In this document: in pieces, positions 1-8,452 of the stretch | Position numbering within the stretch: the first letter of the stretch is position 1 | Layout: each line of letters starts with the position of its first letter | NCBI RefSeq assembly: GCF_015160875.1 | Contig: NZ_CP063374.1 | Location: 2,728,001-2,792,000 of the forward strand | Reading direction: 5' to 3' | Length of the DNA stretch: 64,000 nt | Source: Streptomyces chromofuscus | GTDB lineage: Bacteria > Actinomycetota > Actinomycetes > Streptomycetales > Streptomycetaceae | Notes under the pieces: model-generated | Told to the model about the DNA's origin: nothing | Database searches by the model: none | The model's input: the letters and a program-made list of their open reading frames with translations, nothing else | Program-made: the position numbers and the translations under genes

Positions 1-64
1 CGCCGCCCGCCATGGGGGCCTGCACGATCGGAAGCGGAAAGAGATCGGTCAGTGCGGAGGACAT
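1..64 (-). CDS. nitronate monooxygenase-like protein, N-terminal fragment
   Basis: Only the first 21 codons lie in the window. They read MSSALTDLFPLPIVQAPMAGG, in which PIVQAPMAGG is the first strand of the FMN-binding TIM barrel typical of the nitronate monooxygenase (2-nitropropane dioxygenase) family, FMN enzymes that oxidise alkyl nitronates. An in-frame TGA lies five codons upstream, so this ATG is the first possible start. A GGAGG lies about 18 bases upstream, farther than usual. It follows dnaJ on the same strand. The family call rests on a short N-terminus. Confidence 0.6.
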   Translation of the reverse strand, partial: MSSALTDLFPLPIVQAPMAGG

Positions 65-135
65 GACGGCATGTTGTCACGTCCTCCGAACAAGTCCGAA
101 TCCGGGCTGCCGTCCGGCATATGCCGACGGCACCC

Positions 136-184
136 CGTCGAACGCGTTCTTCGGCCGCGGGAAACAGCCCCCGCTGCCCGGCTG
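136..184. repeat. degenerate second copy of the dnaJ 3' end
   Basis: Bases 136-184 resemble bases 270-318, the last codons of dnaJ, with only a handful of substitutions and a one-base length difference over about 49 bases. The real copy encodes the C-terminal [12 protein letters not shown]; the downstream copy is frameshifted. It looks like the remnant of a short tandem duplication in the 197-base gap between dnaJ and the next gene. Confidence 0.6.
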
Positions 185-261
185 ACGGTGCCTGCCCGGG
201 GACACCCGCCGGTCCCCCGGCCGCGTCTCGGCGCAGCCTCGGCACCATCCGTCAGCAGCCG

Positions 262-1398
262 TCAGCGCCCGTTGAACGCGTCCTTCAGCCGCGAGAACAG
301 CCCCTGCTGCCCGGGCTGGAACTGTCCCTGAGGTCGTTCCTCGCCGCGGAGCTTGGCCAGCTCCCGCAGGAGTCGTTCCTGCTCCACGTCCAGCTTGGTC
401 GGGGTCTGGACCTCGACGTGGACGACGAGGTCGCCGCGGCCGCCGCCGCGCAGGTGCGTGACGCCCCGGCCGTGCAGCGGGATCGACTGGCCGGACTGGG
501 TGCCGGGCCGGATGTCGACCTCCTCCAGGCCGTCCAGGGTCTCCAGCGGCACCTTCGTGCCGAGGGCCGCCGCCGTCATCGGGATCGTGACCGTGCAGTG
601 CAGGTCGTCGCCGCGCCGCTGGAAGGTCGAGTGCGGCAGCTCGTGGATCTCGACGTAGAGGTCGCCGGCCGGACCGCCACCGGGCCCGACCTCGCCCTCA
701 CCGGCGAGCTGGATGCGCGTGCCGTTGTCGACACCGGCCGGAATCTTCACCGTCAGCGTGCGCCGGGAACGCACCCGGCCGTCGCCCGCGCACTCCGGGC
801 ACGGGTTCGGCACGACGGTGCCGAAGCCCTGGCACTGCGGGCAGGGGCGCGAGGTCATGACCTGGCCCAGGAAGGACCGAGTGACCTGCGACACCTCACC
901 GCGCCCGCGGCACATGTCGCACGTCTGCGCCGAGGTCCCCGGCGCCGCTCCCTCGCCGCTGCACGTGGAGCAGACGATGGCCGTGTCGACCTGGATGTCC
1001 TTCGTCGTGCCGAAGGCCGCCTCGTCCAGCTCGACCTCGATACGGATCATCGCGTCCTGGCCCCGGCGGGTGCGCGAGCGCGGCCCGCGCTGCGACGCCG
1101 TGCCGAAGAACGCGTCCATGATGTCCGAGAAGTTCCCGAAGCCACCCGCGCCGAAGCCGCCCGCGGCGCCCGCGCCGGCCTGCGACAGCGGGTCGCCGCC
1201 GAGGTCGTAGACCTGCTTCTTCTGCGGGTCCGACAGCACCTCGTAAGCGGCGTTGATCTCCTTGAACCGCTCCTGCGTCTTCGGATCGGGATTGACGTCC
1301 GGGTGCAGCTCGCGTGCGAGCCGCCGGAAGGCCTTCTTGATCTCTTCCTGCGACGCGTCGCGGCGCACGCCGAGAACGGCGTAGTAGTCCGTGGCCAC
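262..1398 (-). CDS. dnaJ: molecular chaperone DnaJ (second copy type)
   Basis: Type I J-protein co-chaperone that stimulates DnaK ATPase and delivers unfolded substrates in the cytoplasm. The 378 residues show the full order: J domain at about 1-70 with HPD at 32-34, a Gly/Phe-rich linker at about 71-110, four CxxCxGxG zinc repeats ([32 protein letters not shown]), then the substrate-binding C-terminal domains. The GTG start abuts the TAA stop of hrcA with no spacer, so the two genes are co-transcribed and probably translationally coupled. Control by HrcA through the CIRCE site upstream is expected. Actinobacteria usually carry another dnaJ in the dnaK operon, which is not in this window. Confidence 0.97.
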   Translation of the reverse strand: MATDYYAVLGVRRDASQEEIKKAFRRLARELHPDVNPDPKTQERFKEINAAYEVLSDPQKKQVYDLGGDPLSQAGAGAAGGFGAGGFGNFSDIMDAFFGTASQRGPRSRTRRGQDAMIRIEVELDEAAFGTTKDIQVDTAIVCSTCSGEGAAPGTSAQTCDMCRGRGEVSQVTRSFLGQVMTSRPCPQCQGFGTVVPNPCPECAGDGRVRSRRTLTVKIPAGVDNGTRIQLAGEGEVGPGGGPAGDLYVEIHELPHSTFQRRGDDLHCTVTIPMTAAALGTKVPLETLDGLEEVDIRPGTQSGQSIPLHGRGVTHLRGGGRGDLVVHVEVQTPTKLDVEQERLLRELAKLRGEERPQGQFQPGQQGLFSRLKDAFNGR

Positions 1399-2415
1399 TT
1401 ACGACTCCGCCAGGATCTGTCCGACGTACCGTGCCACTGCGCGTACCGCTCCCATCGTTCCCGGGTAATCCATGCGGGTCGGTCCGACCACGCCGAGCTT
1501 GGCGACTGCCTCGCCGCCCGAACCGTAGCCGACCGACACCACCGACGTGGAGTTGAGTCCCTCATGGGCGTTCTCGTGCCCGATGCGCACGGTCATGCCC
1601 GAATCCTTCGCCTCGCCCAGGAGCTTGAGGAGCACGACCTGCTCCTCGAGCGCCTCCAGGACGGGGCGGATGGTGAGGGGGAAGTCATGTCCGAAGCGGG
1701 TCAGATTGGCGGTGCCGCCGATCATCAGCCGCTCCTCGGTCTGTTCGACGAGCGTCTCCAGGAGGGTGGAGAGCACCGTCTGGACCGTGCCGCGGTCCTC
1801 CAGCTCGAAGGCTTCCGGCAGATCCTGCACCAACTGTGGCACGTCCGCGAAACGGCGGCCCGCGACCCGGCTGTTCAGCCGCGCCCGCAGATCCGCCAGC
1901 GACGCCTCGCCGAACGGCGCCGGGCAGTCGACCATCCGCTGCTCGACCCGCCCGGTGTCGGTGATCAGCACCAGCATCACGCGCGCCGGCGCCAGCGAGA
2001 GCAACTCCACGTGCCGCACGGTGGACCGGGTCAGTGACGGGTACTGCACGACGGCGACCTGCCGCGTCAGCTGCGCGAGGAGCCGCACGGTGCGGGCCAC
2101 CACGTCGTCCAGGTCGACGGCGCCATCGAGGAAGTTCTGGATCGCGCGCCGCTCCGGCGCGGTCAGCGGCTTGACCTCGGCGAGCTTGTCGACGAAGAGC
2201 CGGTAGCCCTTGTCGGTGGGGATGCGCCCGGCGCTGGTGTGCGGCTGGGCGATGTATCCCTCGTCCTCCAGGGCGGCCATGTCGTTGCGCACGGTCGCCG
2301 GGGAGACGCCGAGGCCGTGCCGCTCGGTGAGCGCCTTGGAACCGACCGGCTCCTCGGTGCCGACGTAGTCCTGGACGATCGCGCGCAGTACCTGCAGCCT
2401 TCGTTCACTGAGCAT
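1399..2415 (-). CDS. hrcA: heat-inducible transcription repressor HrcA
   Basis: Repressor that binds CIRCE operators and shuts off chaperone genes in the absence of heat stress. The protein starts [18 protein letters not shown] and continues into the winged-helix region ([19 protein letters not shown]); its 338 residues match the usual HrcA length. The ATG at 2415 is preceded by GGAGGTG at a normal distance; longer in-frame readings would run through the operator. A CIRCE palindrome lies 42 bases upstream, so the operon is probably autoregulated. dnaJ follows directly. Confidence 0.97.
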   Translation of the reverse strand: MLSERRLQVLRAIVQDYVGTEEPVGSKALTERHGLGVSPATVRNDMAALEDEGYIAQPHTSAGRIPTDKGYRLFVDKLAEVKPLTAPERRAIQNFLDGAVDLDDVVARTVRLLAQLTRQVAVVQYPSLTRSTVRHVELLSLAPARVMLVLITDTGRVEQRMVDCPAPFGEASLADLRARLNSRVAGRRFADVPQLVQDLPEAFELEDRGTVQTVLSTLLETLVEQTEERLMIGGTANLTRFGHDFPLTIRPVLEALEEQVVLLKLLGEAKDSGMTVRIGHENAHEGLNSTSVVSVGYGSGGEAVAKLGVVGPTRMDYPGTMGAVRAVARYVGQILAES

Positions 2416-2456
2416 CCGCGCACACCTCCAGCACGTCGTCCCCTTGGCGCTTCCCC

Positions 2457-2483
2457 CTGGCACTCGACGCAGGCGAGTGCCAG
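2457..2483. promoter_or_regulatory. CIRCE operator
   Basis: A perfect 9-bp inverted repeat, CTGGCACTC and GAGTGCCAG, separated by nine bases. This is the arrangement and nearly the sequence of the CIRCE consensus (TTAGCACTC-N9-GAGTGCTAA), placed between hrcA and its promoter region. It is the expected HrcA binding site. Confidence 0.95.
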
Positions 2484-2630
2484 CCTTACCGGCCCAGTGT
2501 ACGGCCGCCGGGTACGCCTCCGGCAAGGCCGGTCCCCGGAGGTCGTGCCGGGTGGGGGCGTACCGCACGCCCTGTCGCCGCGATCAAGCCGTTCGCGCGG
2601 CCGGGCAGGCGCGAACACGGCGACAGGGCC

Positions 2631-2636
2631 TAGCGT
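2631..2636 (+). promoter_or_regulatory. candidate -10 box of a leaderless transcript
   Basis: TAGCGT lies exactly six bases before the ATG at 2643, and there is no Shine-Dalgarno sequence. The spacing fits transcription starting at or next to the start codon. No convincing -35 box is seen. Confidence 0.45.
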
Positions 2637-2642
2637 CGCGGT

Positions 2643-3389
2643 ATGAGCGTGACTTGGGAAGAGGTGGGCTGGGAGCGGCTCGCGGACGGCGTCGGGCGCT
2701 GCCGGCTGCCCGGCTGGGACTGCACGGTGGGGCTGGTGGTCGGCCGGGGCGCGGCGCTGCTGATCGACGCGGGGTCGAGCCTCGCGGAGGGGGCGGCGCT
2801 GCGGGCGCGGGCGGAGGCGCTGGCCGGTCACCGTGTGACCCATCTCGCGTTGACCCACCCCCACTTCGACCACGTGCTGGGCGCGGCGGCGTTCGCCGGG
2901 GTCGAGGTGTTCGGCGCGGTCGGCATCGACTCCGTGCTCGGCGGCCGGCGCGGACGTGAGGAACTCCGCGCGGACGCCGTCCACCACGGTCTGGACGCTG
3001 CGGCGGCGCAGGAGGCGGCCGACACGCTGGTCCCGCCCCGCCATCACGTCTGCGGCGAGTGGACCCTCGACCTGGGCCCCGGCCGGCAGGTGCTGCTGGC
3101 GAACGTGGGCCCGGCGCACACCGCGTACGACCTGGTGGTGCTGGTCCCCGGGGAGCGTCCGGGCGAGCCGGAGGTGGTCTTCTGCGGCGATCTGGTCGAG
3201 GAGTCGGGGGAGCCGCAGGCGGGTCCCGACGCCGTGGCGTCGCACTGGCCCGCCGCCCTCGACCGGCTGCTCGACCTGGGGGGTGAGGACGCACTGTACG
3301 TGCCCGGTCACGGAGCGGTGGTGGACGCGGCGTTCGTGCGGCGCCAGCGCGACGCCCTCGCCGTCCGGTTCGGCGTGTCGCACGGATGA
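2643..3389 (+). CDS. MBL-fold metallo-hydrolase
   Basis: Metallo-beta-lactamase-fold protein of 248 residues. The zinc-binding signature is HPHFDH in THPHFDHVLG at about residues 71-76, with further conserved elements in CGDLVEES and VPGHG toward the C-terminus. Substrate is unknown; the fold covers thioesterases, lactonases and glyoxalases. It is divergent from hrcA, has no visible ribosome binding site, and its stop overlaps the next start (ATGA), so the two genes form a coupled pair. Confidence 0.9.
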   Translation: MSVTWEEVGWERLADGVGRCRLPGWDCTVGLVVGRGAALLIDAGSSLAEGAALRARAEALAGHRVTHLALTHPHFDHVLGAAAFAGVEVFGAVGIDSVLGGRRGREELRADAVHHGLDAAAAQEAADTLVPPRHHVCGEWTLDLGPGRQVLLANVGPAHTAYDLVVLVPGERPGEPEVVFCGDLVEESGEPQAGPDAVASHWPAALDRLLDLGGEDALYVPGHGAVVDAAFVRRQRDALAVRFGVSHG

Positions 3390-4219
3390 CGCAAGGGCCT
3401 GTCCATATCGTCATGCGAATGCGCCAGTACTCTCCGGATCTGACCCCTCCGTGGAAGAAGCCCCGGCCCGTCCCGGAGGTCGCCGCGGAGCCCGGCCTGG
3501 TCGTCGAGGAGCCCGGCACCGGTTTCTGCGGCGCGGTGATCCGCTGCGAGGCGGGCACGGTGACCCTGGAGGACCGGTTCGGCAAGCAGCGGGTGTTCCC
3601 GCTGGAGCCACGGGGCTTCCTGCTGGAGGGCCGGGTGGTGACGCTCGTGCGGCCGTCCTCCGGTCCGGTGCGTCCGACCCGTACCGCCTCCGGCTCGGTC
3701 GCCGTCCCCGGCGCCCGTGCCCGGGTGGCCCGCGCCGGCCGCATCTACGTCGAGGGCCGGCACGACGCCGAGCTCGTGGAGAAGGTCTGGGGCGACGACC
3801 TGCGCGTCGAGGGCGTGGTCGTGGAGTACCTGGAGGGTGTCGACGACCTCCCGGCGATCGTGGAGTCCTTCGCGCCGGGCCCGGACGCGCGGCTGGGCGT
3901 CCTGGTGGACCACCTGGTGCCGGGCACGAAGGAGTGGCGCATCGCGGAGTCGGTGACCAGCGAGCACGCCCTGGTGGTGGGCCACCCGTACATCGACATC
4001 TGGGAGGCGGTGAAGCCGGCGTCGCTGGGCATCGCGGCGTGGCCCCGCGTACCACGCGGGCAGGACTGGAAGACGGGGGTGTGCCGGGCTCTGGGGTGGC
4101 CGGAGAACACCGGCGCGGCCTGGCAGGCGATCCTGTCGCGGGTGCGCTCCTACAAGGACCTGGAACCCGAGCTGCTCGGCCGCGTGGAGGAACTGATCGA
4201 CTTCGTCACGGCGCCTTGA
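3386..4219 (+). CDS. DUF3097 family protein
   Basis: A 277-residue actinobacterial protein with the start region RQYSPDLTPPWKKP and the segment IYVEGRHDAELVEKVWGDD, which looks like a Toprim-type acidic motif (EGRHDAEL). These fit the DUF3097 family, whose function is unknown. The ATG at 3386 overlaps the stop of the hydrolase gene by four bases; an internal ATG at 3419 is an equally plausible start because the conserved part begins there. The 3' end overlaps the convergent Uma2 gene by 14 bases. Confidence 0.85.
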   Translation: MTQGPVHIVMRMRQYSPDLTPPWKKPRPVPEVAAEPGLVVEEPGTGFCGAVIRCEAGTVTLEDRFGKQRVFPLEPRGFLLEGRVVTLVRPSSGPVRPTRTASGSVAVPGARARVARAGRIYVEGRHDAELVEKVWGDDLRVEGVVVEYLEGVDDLPAIVESFAPGPDARLGVLVDHLVPGTKEWRIAESVTSEHALVVGHPYIDIWEAVKPASLGIAAWPRVPRGQDWKTGVCRALGWPENTGAAWQAILSRVRSYKDLEPELLGRVEELIDFVTAP

Positions 4220-4775
4220 GCGATGGAAGAGTGCCGAACCGGCTCGTGTCCAGGTCGACGCCGATGATCGGCAGGTGCACTCGGTCCCCGAACTTGCGTG
4301 TGCGGTTGCTCTGGTAGTCCGCCGACAACCCGGTCCCCGTCGGCTCCGTCAGCACCAGGCACCTCGCTTCGAAGGGGTCGATGATCAGGTAGACCGGCAC
4401 GCCACCGGCGGCGTAGATCGACCGCTTCTCCACGTAGTCCCGATGCACGCTGGTTCGGGAAACGACCTCGACCAGCATGGTCACCGCCGGTGCGGGCACC
4501 AGCCGTCCGGGGCTGTCGTCGGCGCCCGCCTCCATGACCACCAGATCGGGCTGGGGCTCGCTCTCCTCGCGCGGAAAGGCCACGTCCTGGGTCTGAAGCC
4601 GTTCCCAGCGATCCGAGGGAATCTGGTCCTGCACGAACTGCACGATGCGGTTGTGGACCTTGTCGGGTCCGGCCATCATCACGATTTCCCCCCGGATGAG
4701 CTCGGCCTTGAAGCCCTCGGGAACGACAAGGTTCTCGAACGCCTCATGCACCCGGCGATCATCCACAGCGGTCAT
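4206..4775 (-). CDS. Uma2 family protein (PD-(D/E)XK nuclease fold)
   Basis: A 189-residue protein of the Uma2 family. Visible landmarks are the N-terminal LIRGEIVMM, the acidic strand QPDLVV at mid-length, and VEVVSRTS followed by KRSIYAAGGVPVYLIID, the usual catalytic-fold layout with D, E and K. These proteins are abundant in Streptomyces and cyanobacteria and have no settled role. The ATG at 4775 is preceded by GGAGG nine bases away, favouring it over a start six codons upstream. Monocistronic; convergent with the DUF3097 gene. Confidence 0.85.
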   Translation of the reverse strand: MTAVDDRRVHEAFENLVVPEGFKAELIRGEIVMMAGPDKVHNRIVQFVQDQIPSDRWERLQTQDVAFPREESEPQPDLVVMEAGADDSPGRLVPAPAVTMLVEVVSRTSVHRDYVEKRSIYAAGGVPVYLIIDPFEARCLVLTEPTGTGLSADYQSNRTRKFGDRVHLPIIGVDLDTSRFGTLPSLKAP

Positions 4776-4875
4776 CTCCGTGGCCCTCCGCATCCGCCGC
4801 GCACTGTCGGCGGCAGCCTACGAACCAGGTTAGGGACCGAACCCGCGTTCCGCACCGATTCACCCGCCGGAGTGA

Positions 4876-6117
4876 TCAGTCCACGAGGTCCCGCACCACG
4901 GCGTCCGCCAGCAGTCGCCCGCGCAGGGTGAGGGCCGCACGGCCCTGTTCGTACGGGCCCTGCTGGAGCAGGCCCTCGGACAGGGCCCGGCGCGCGGCCC
5001 GCAGACCGTCCGCGCGCAACAGGCTCAGCGGCACGCCGTCGCGCAGCCGCAGCTCCAGCAGGACGCGCTCCACGCGGCGGTCCTCGTCCGAGAGCAGTTC
5101 GCGGCCGGCGCCGGGTGAGCGGCCGGCCGCCAGGGCGGCGGCGTAGGCGCCGGGGTGTTTCACGTTCCACCAGCGCACACCGCCGACGTGGCTGTGCGCG
5201 CCCGGCCCCGCGCCCCACCAGTCGGCGCCCCGCCAGTACAGCTCGTTGTGCAGGCAGCGGGCGGCGTCCGAGGTGGCCCAGTTGGACACCTCGTACCAGT
5301 CGAAACCGGCCTGGGACAGCCGCTCCTCCGCGATCAGGTACCGGTCGGCGTGCACGTCGTCGTCGGTCATCGGGACCTCGCCCCGGCGGATCCGCCGGGC
5401 CAGCTGCGTGCCCTCCTCCACGATCAGCGCGTAGGCACTGATGTGGTCCGGCCCCGCTCCCAGCGCCGCGTCCAGCGAGGCCCGCCAGTCGTCGTCGGAC
5501 TCCCCCGGCGTGCCGTAGATCAGGTCCAGGTTCACATGGTCGAACCCGGCTGCCCGGGCCTCCGCGACGCACGCCTCGGGGCGGCCGGGGGTGTGCGTGC
5601 GGTCGAGAATCTTCAGCACGTGCTGCTTCGCGCTCTGCATTCCGAAGGACACCCGGTTGAAGCCGCCCTGCCGCAGCGCCGCGAGGTACGCCGGGTCAAC
5701 CGACTCCGGGTTCGCCTCCGTCGTGACCTCGGCGTCCGCCGCCAGCCCGAACTCTTCCCGGATCGCCCCCAGCATCCGTACGAGATCGTCGGCGGCCAGC
5801 AGTGTCGGCGTACCGCCCCCGACGAAGACCGTCCGCACCTCGCGCGGGTCGTCCCCGAGCACCTTGCGGGCCAGCCGGATCTCGTGGATCAGCGTGTCGG
5901 CGTAGTTGTCGCGCGAGGCGAGCACGCCGCCCGTGCCGCGCAGCTCGGTCGCCGTGTAGGTGTTGAAGTCGCAGTAGCCGCAGCGGGTCGCGCAGTAGGG
6001 GACGTGCAGGTAGAACCCGAGGGGTCGGTCGGCCGCCCCGGCGAGCGCGGCGGGGGGCAGCGCGCCGTCGTCGGGGACGGGCTCGCCGTCGGGAAGTGCG
6101 GAAGGCATGTCCCCCAT
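4876..6117 (-). CDS. hemW: radical SAM heme chaperone HemW
   Basis: Coproporphyrinogen III oxidase-like radical SAM protein of 413 residues. The 4Fe-4S/SAM motif CATRCGYC sits at residues 42-49, followed by FVGGGTPTLL and by NLDLIYGTPGE, characteristic of HemW. The phenylalanine in place of a third tyrosine-type substitution seen in true HemN is not decisive, but the short N-terminus and HNELYWRGADWWG region fit HemW, which transfers heme to respiratory proteins. An ATG three codons downstream (6108) is an alternative start; neither has a good ribosome binding site. The gene lies 18 bases downstream of the SpoIIE phosphatase stop region, on the opposite side of a short gap. Confidence 0.9.
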   Translation of the reverse strand: MGDMPSALPDGEPVPDDGALPPAALAGAADRPLGFYLHVPYCATRCGYCDFNTYTATELRGTGGVLASRDNYADTLIHEIRLARKVLGDDPREVRTVFVGGGTPTLLAADDLVRMLGAIREEFGLAADAEVTTEANPESVDPAYLAALRQGGFNRVSFGMQSAKQHVLKILDRTHTPGRPEACVAEARAAGFDHVNLDLIYGTPGESDDDWRASLDAALGAGPDHISAYALIVEEGTQLARRIRRGEVPMTDDDVHADRYLIAEERLSQAGFDWYEVSNWATSDAARCLHNELYWRGADWWGAGPGAHSHVGGVRWWNVKHPGAYAAALAAGRSPGAGRELLSDEDRRVERVLLELRLRDGVPLSLLRADGLRAARRALSEGLLQQGPYEQGRAALTLRGRLLADAVVRDLVD

Positions 6118-6135
6118 TGTCCCGTACGCGGGGCG

Positions 6136-8295
6136 TCACTCGGCCTGGAGCACCAGCAGCGCCAGATCGTCTTCCGGCGGACGCCCGCCGAAGTCGTGCA
6201 CCAGCCGCCTGATCCGCTCGGCGATCGCCTCGGCGCTCATCCCCGCGCACCCCGCCAGCGCCGCCGCCAGCCCGTCCCCGTCGTCGAACTGGCGCGAGCC
6301 GCTGCGCCGCTCGGTCACCCCGTCCGTGACGCACAGCAGGGTGTCACCGGACCTCAGCTCGAAGCTCTCGCTGGTGTACGTCTCGTCCTCGACGACCCCG
6401 AGCAGGGTCTGCGGCCGCGCGACGGTACGGACGTCGCCGTCCGGCCCGAGGAGCAGCGGCAGCGGATGCCCGGCGGAGGCGACGGTGCAGCGGACGCCGC
6501 CGTCGAAGGGGGCGAGTTCGCCGTACAGGAGGGACAGGAAGCGGGTCTGGGGACCGTCTCCGGGTCCGACGGGGCCGACCAGCGCGCGGGCGGCGGCGTC
6601 GGCGGCCTCGGTGGCGTCGTCGAGGAGGAGCTGGTTGAGGCGGTCCAGGACGTCGGCGACGCGGTAGCCCTCGCGGGCGAGCAACCGCAGCCAGGGGCGG
6701 GCCAGCCCGATGACGACGGCCGCCTCGGGCCCCTTGCCCTGGACGTCGCCGACGGCGAAGCACCAGCGCCCGTCGCCGGCCGGGAAGAGGTCGTAGAAGT
6801 CGCCGCTGGGCCCGCCCTTGTCGCAGGGCTCGTACACGAGGGCGCTGCGCATTCCGGGGATCTGCGCGACCGCCCCGGGCAGCAGGCCCCGCTGGAGTAC
6901 GGCGCTGATGGTGGCCTGCCGGGCGTACTGCCGGGCCGCCCCGATGGCCAGCGCGACCCGGCGGCTGAGGTCCTCGACGAGTCCGGTGATCTCGTCCGGG
7001 AACCCCGCAGGTCCGGCCCGCCCGATGACGAGCGTGCCGAGCGGCCGCCCACCGGCGACGAGCCGGTACGACAGGGCCGTACCGGCGGCGGGGGCGGCGG
7101 ACGCGGTGGGGCCGCCGGGCCCGGCGGAGGCGCCTTGCGTGGCGGGGGCGCCGGGGCCCGTGCCGTCGCCCTTCTGAGCCTGCGATGAGTCCTGGGGCAG
7201 CCCATCGTCGGGCGACGGACCGGTGGGCAGCGCATCGCCCGCCGGCGAGCCCCCGGGGCACGAGTCGTCGGGCCACGCCTCCGGGTGCCACGCGTCGCCG
7301 GGCCACGGGTACGGCACCGGGCCGGAGGCCGTCAGCCCGTCCCCCACCCGCGGCGGCTCCTTCTCCAGGCACCGCCGCAGCTCCTCGGTCCGCTCCTCGT
7401 TCGTGTGCCACACCCGCGCCGGCCGCGGCCCGCCCGCCCCGCCGCCCTCGCCCCACCCGGCCCGGCCGCCCAGGGCCTCGTCCTCCAGCCACACCGCGCA
7501 CCAGTCGGCAAGCCTCGGCACGATCAGCTGGCCGGTGAGCGCGGCGACCAGGTCCTCGTCGAGCTGCCCGGCGAGCAGGTCGGAGGCCTCGGCGAGGAAG
7601 GACAGCGCGCCCCGGCCGAGCCAGTCCCGGTCGCGCACGGACCGAGGGAGCCGCCCCCGCTCGGGCGCGTCGGAGGAAGGTTCGGGGGCGAGCAGCTCGG
7701 CGCCGGGGAAACCCGTGCGCTCGAGGTCGTGCCCCTCGGCGCCCGGGCACACCTCGGCGGTCACCCGCGCCCAGACGGTCTTGGCGCCCCGCCGGTAGGT
7801 CACGCCCCAGGACTCGGAGAGCGCGGCGACCAGCCGCAGCCCGCGCCCGTACTCCGGCGTCTCCCGCGCCGCCTCGCTCTCCCCGTTCCGGGGTGGCCGC
7901 GAGGGATGGTGGTCGCAGACCTCGACGACGACCGCACCGGACTCGGGCTCCAGCCGGCAGGCCAGCTCGACGTCGGTGCCGGCGTGCACGACGGCGTTCG
8001 TGACCAGCTCGCTCAGGACGACCATGGCGTCGTGGGCCAGCCGGCCGGTGAGCCGCTCGGCGCCGGGCACCGCGAGGGCGGTCCACTCCTGGAACGCCGA
8101 GCGCAGCAGTCCCCGGGCGGCACCCGGAGCGAGAGGGCTTCCACTGAGGGCGGCGCGCACCTGTGCACCGGGGGGCACGGGGGCCAGGGGCGGGGACTCC
8201 CTCTGCGCCGGTAGGGCCCCGATGTCCAGCTCTCCGAGCGGCTCGGACCAGTACGCCTCGATCACGTCCGACAGGGTGACAGACAGACCCCACAC
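6136..8295 (-). CDS. SpoIIE-type PP2C phosphatase with N-terminal histidine-kinase-like ATPase domain
   Basis: A 719-residue signalling protein. Residues about 60-190 form a HATPase_c/anti-sigma-kinase domain (N box LSELVTNAVVHAG, G2 box EYGRGLRLV). A GAF-like middle follows with a Pro/Gly-rich insert at about 320-400, and the C-terminal 230 residues are a SpoIIE/RsbU-type phosphatase with FYDLFPAGDGRWCFAVGDVQGKG and VLCVTDG-type metal-binding acids. Such fusions can phosphorylate and dephosphorylate anti-anti-sigma factors; the partner is not in the window. The GTG at 8295 gives the longest reading; a GTG ten codons further in is possible. It precedes hemW by 18 bases. Confidence 0.85.
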   Translation of the reverse strand: MWGLSVTLSDVIEAYWSEPLGELDIGALPAQRESPPLAPVPPGAQVRAALSGSPLAPGAARGLLRSAFQEWTALAVPGAERLTGRLAHDAMVVLSELVTNAVVHAGTDVELACRLEPESGAVVVEVCDHHPSRPPRNGESEAARETPEYGRGLRLVAALSESWGVTYRRGAKTVWARVTAEVCPGAEGHDLERTGFPGAELLAPEPSSDAPERGRLPRSVRDRDWLGRGALSFLAEASDLLAGQLDEDLVAALTGQLIVPRLADWCAVWLEDEALGGRAGWGEGGGAGGPRPARVWHTNEERTEELRRCLEKEPPRVGDGLTASGPVPYPWPGDAWHPEAWPDDSCPGGSPAGDALPTGPSPDDGLPQDSSQAQKGDGTGPGAPATQGASAGPGGPTASAAPAAGTALSYRLVAGGRPLGTLVIGRAGPAGFPDEITGLVEDLSRRVALAIGAARQYARQATISAVLQRGLLPGAVAQIPGMRSALVYEPCDKGGPSGDFYDLFPAGDGRWCFAVGDVQGKGPEAAVVIGLARPWLRLLAREGYRVADVLDRLNQLLLDDATEAADAAARALVGPVGPGDGPQTRFLSLLYGELAPFDGGVRCTVASAGHPLPLLLGPDGDVRTVARPQTLLGVVEDETYTSESFELRSGDTLLCVTDGVTERRSGSRQFDDGDGLAAALAGCAGMSAEAIAERIRRLVHDFGGRPPEDDLALLVLQAE

Positions 8296-8452
8296 ATAAG
8301 CGGTGAGTTACCGAAGTGGCCAAACTCGACCGGAAAACGCCAAGTAGTCGACGCAGGATGCCTGCACCGACCGACGGGGCACGGGGAACTGCGCGAGCGA
8401 CTGCTGCGAACCCGCAGCCGCCCGCGCTCCCCGGGCCCCGGCCCCGGCCTCC

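Noticed and set aside
121..2037. A long plus-strand frame over hrcA-dnaJ
   Set aside because: Antisense to two certain genes; composition is Arg- and Ala-rich without motifs.
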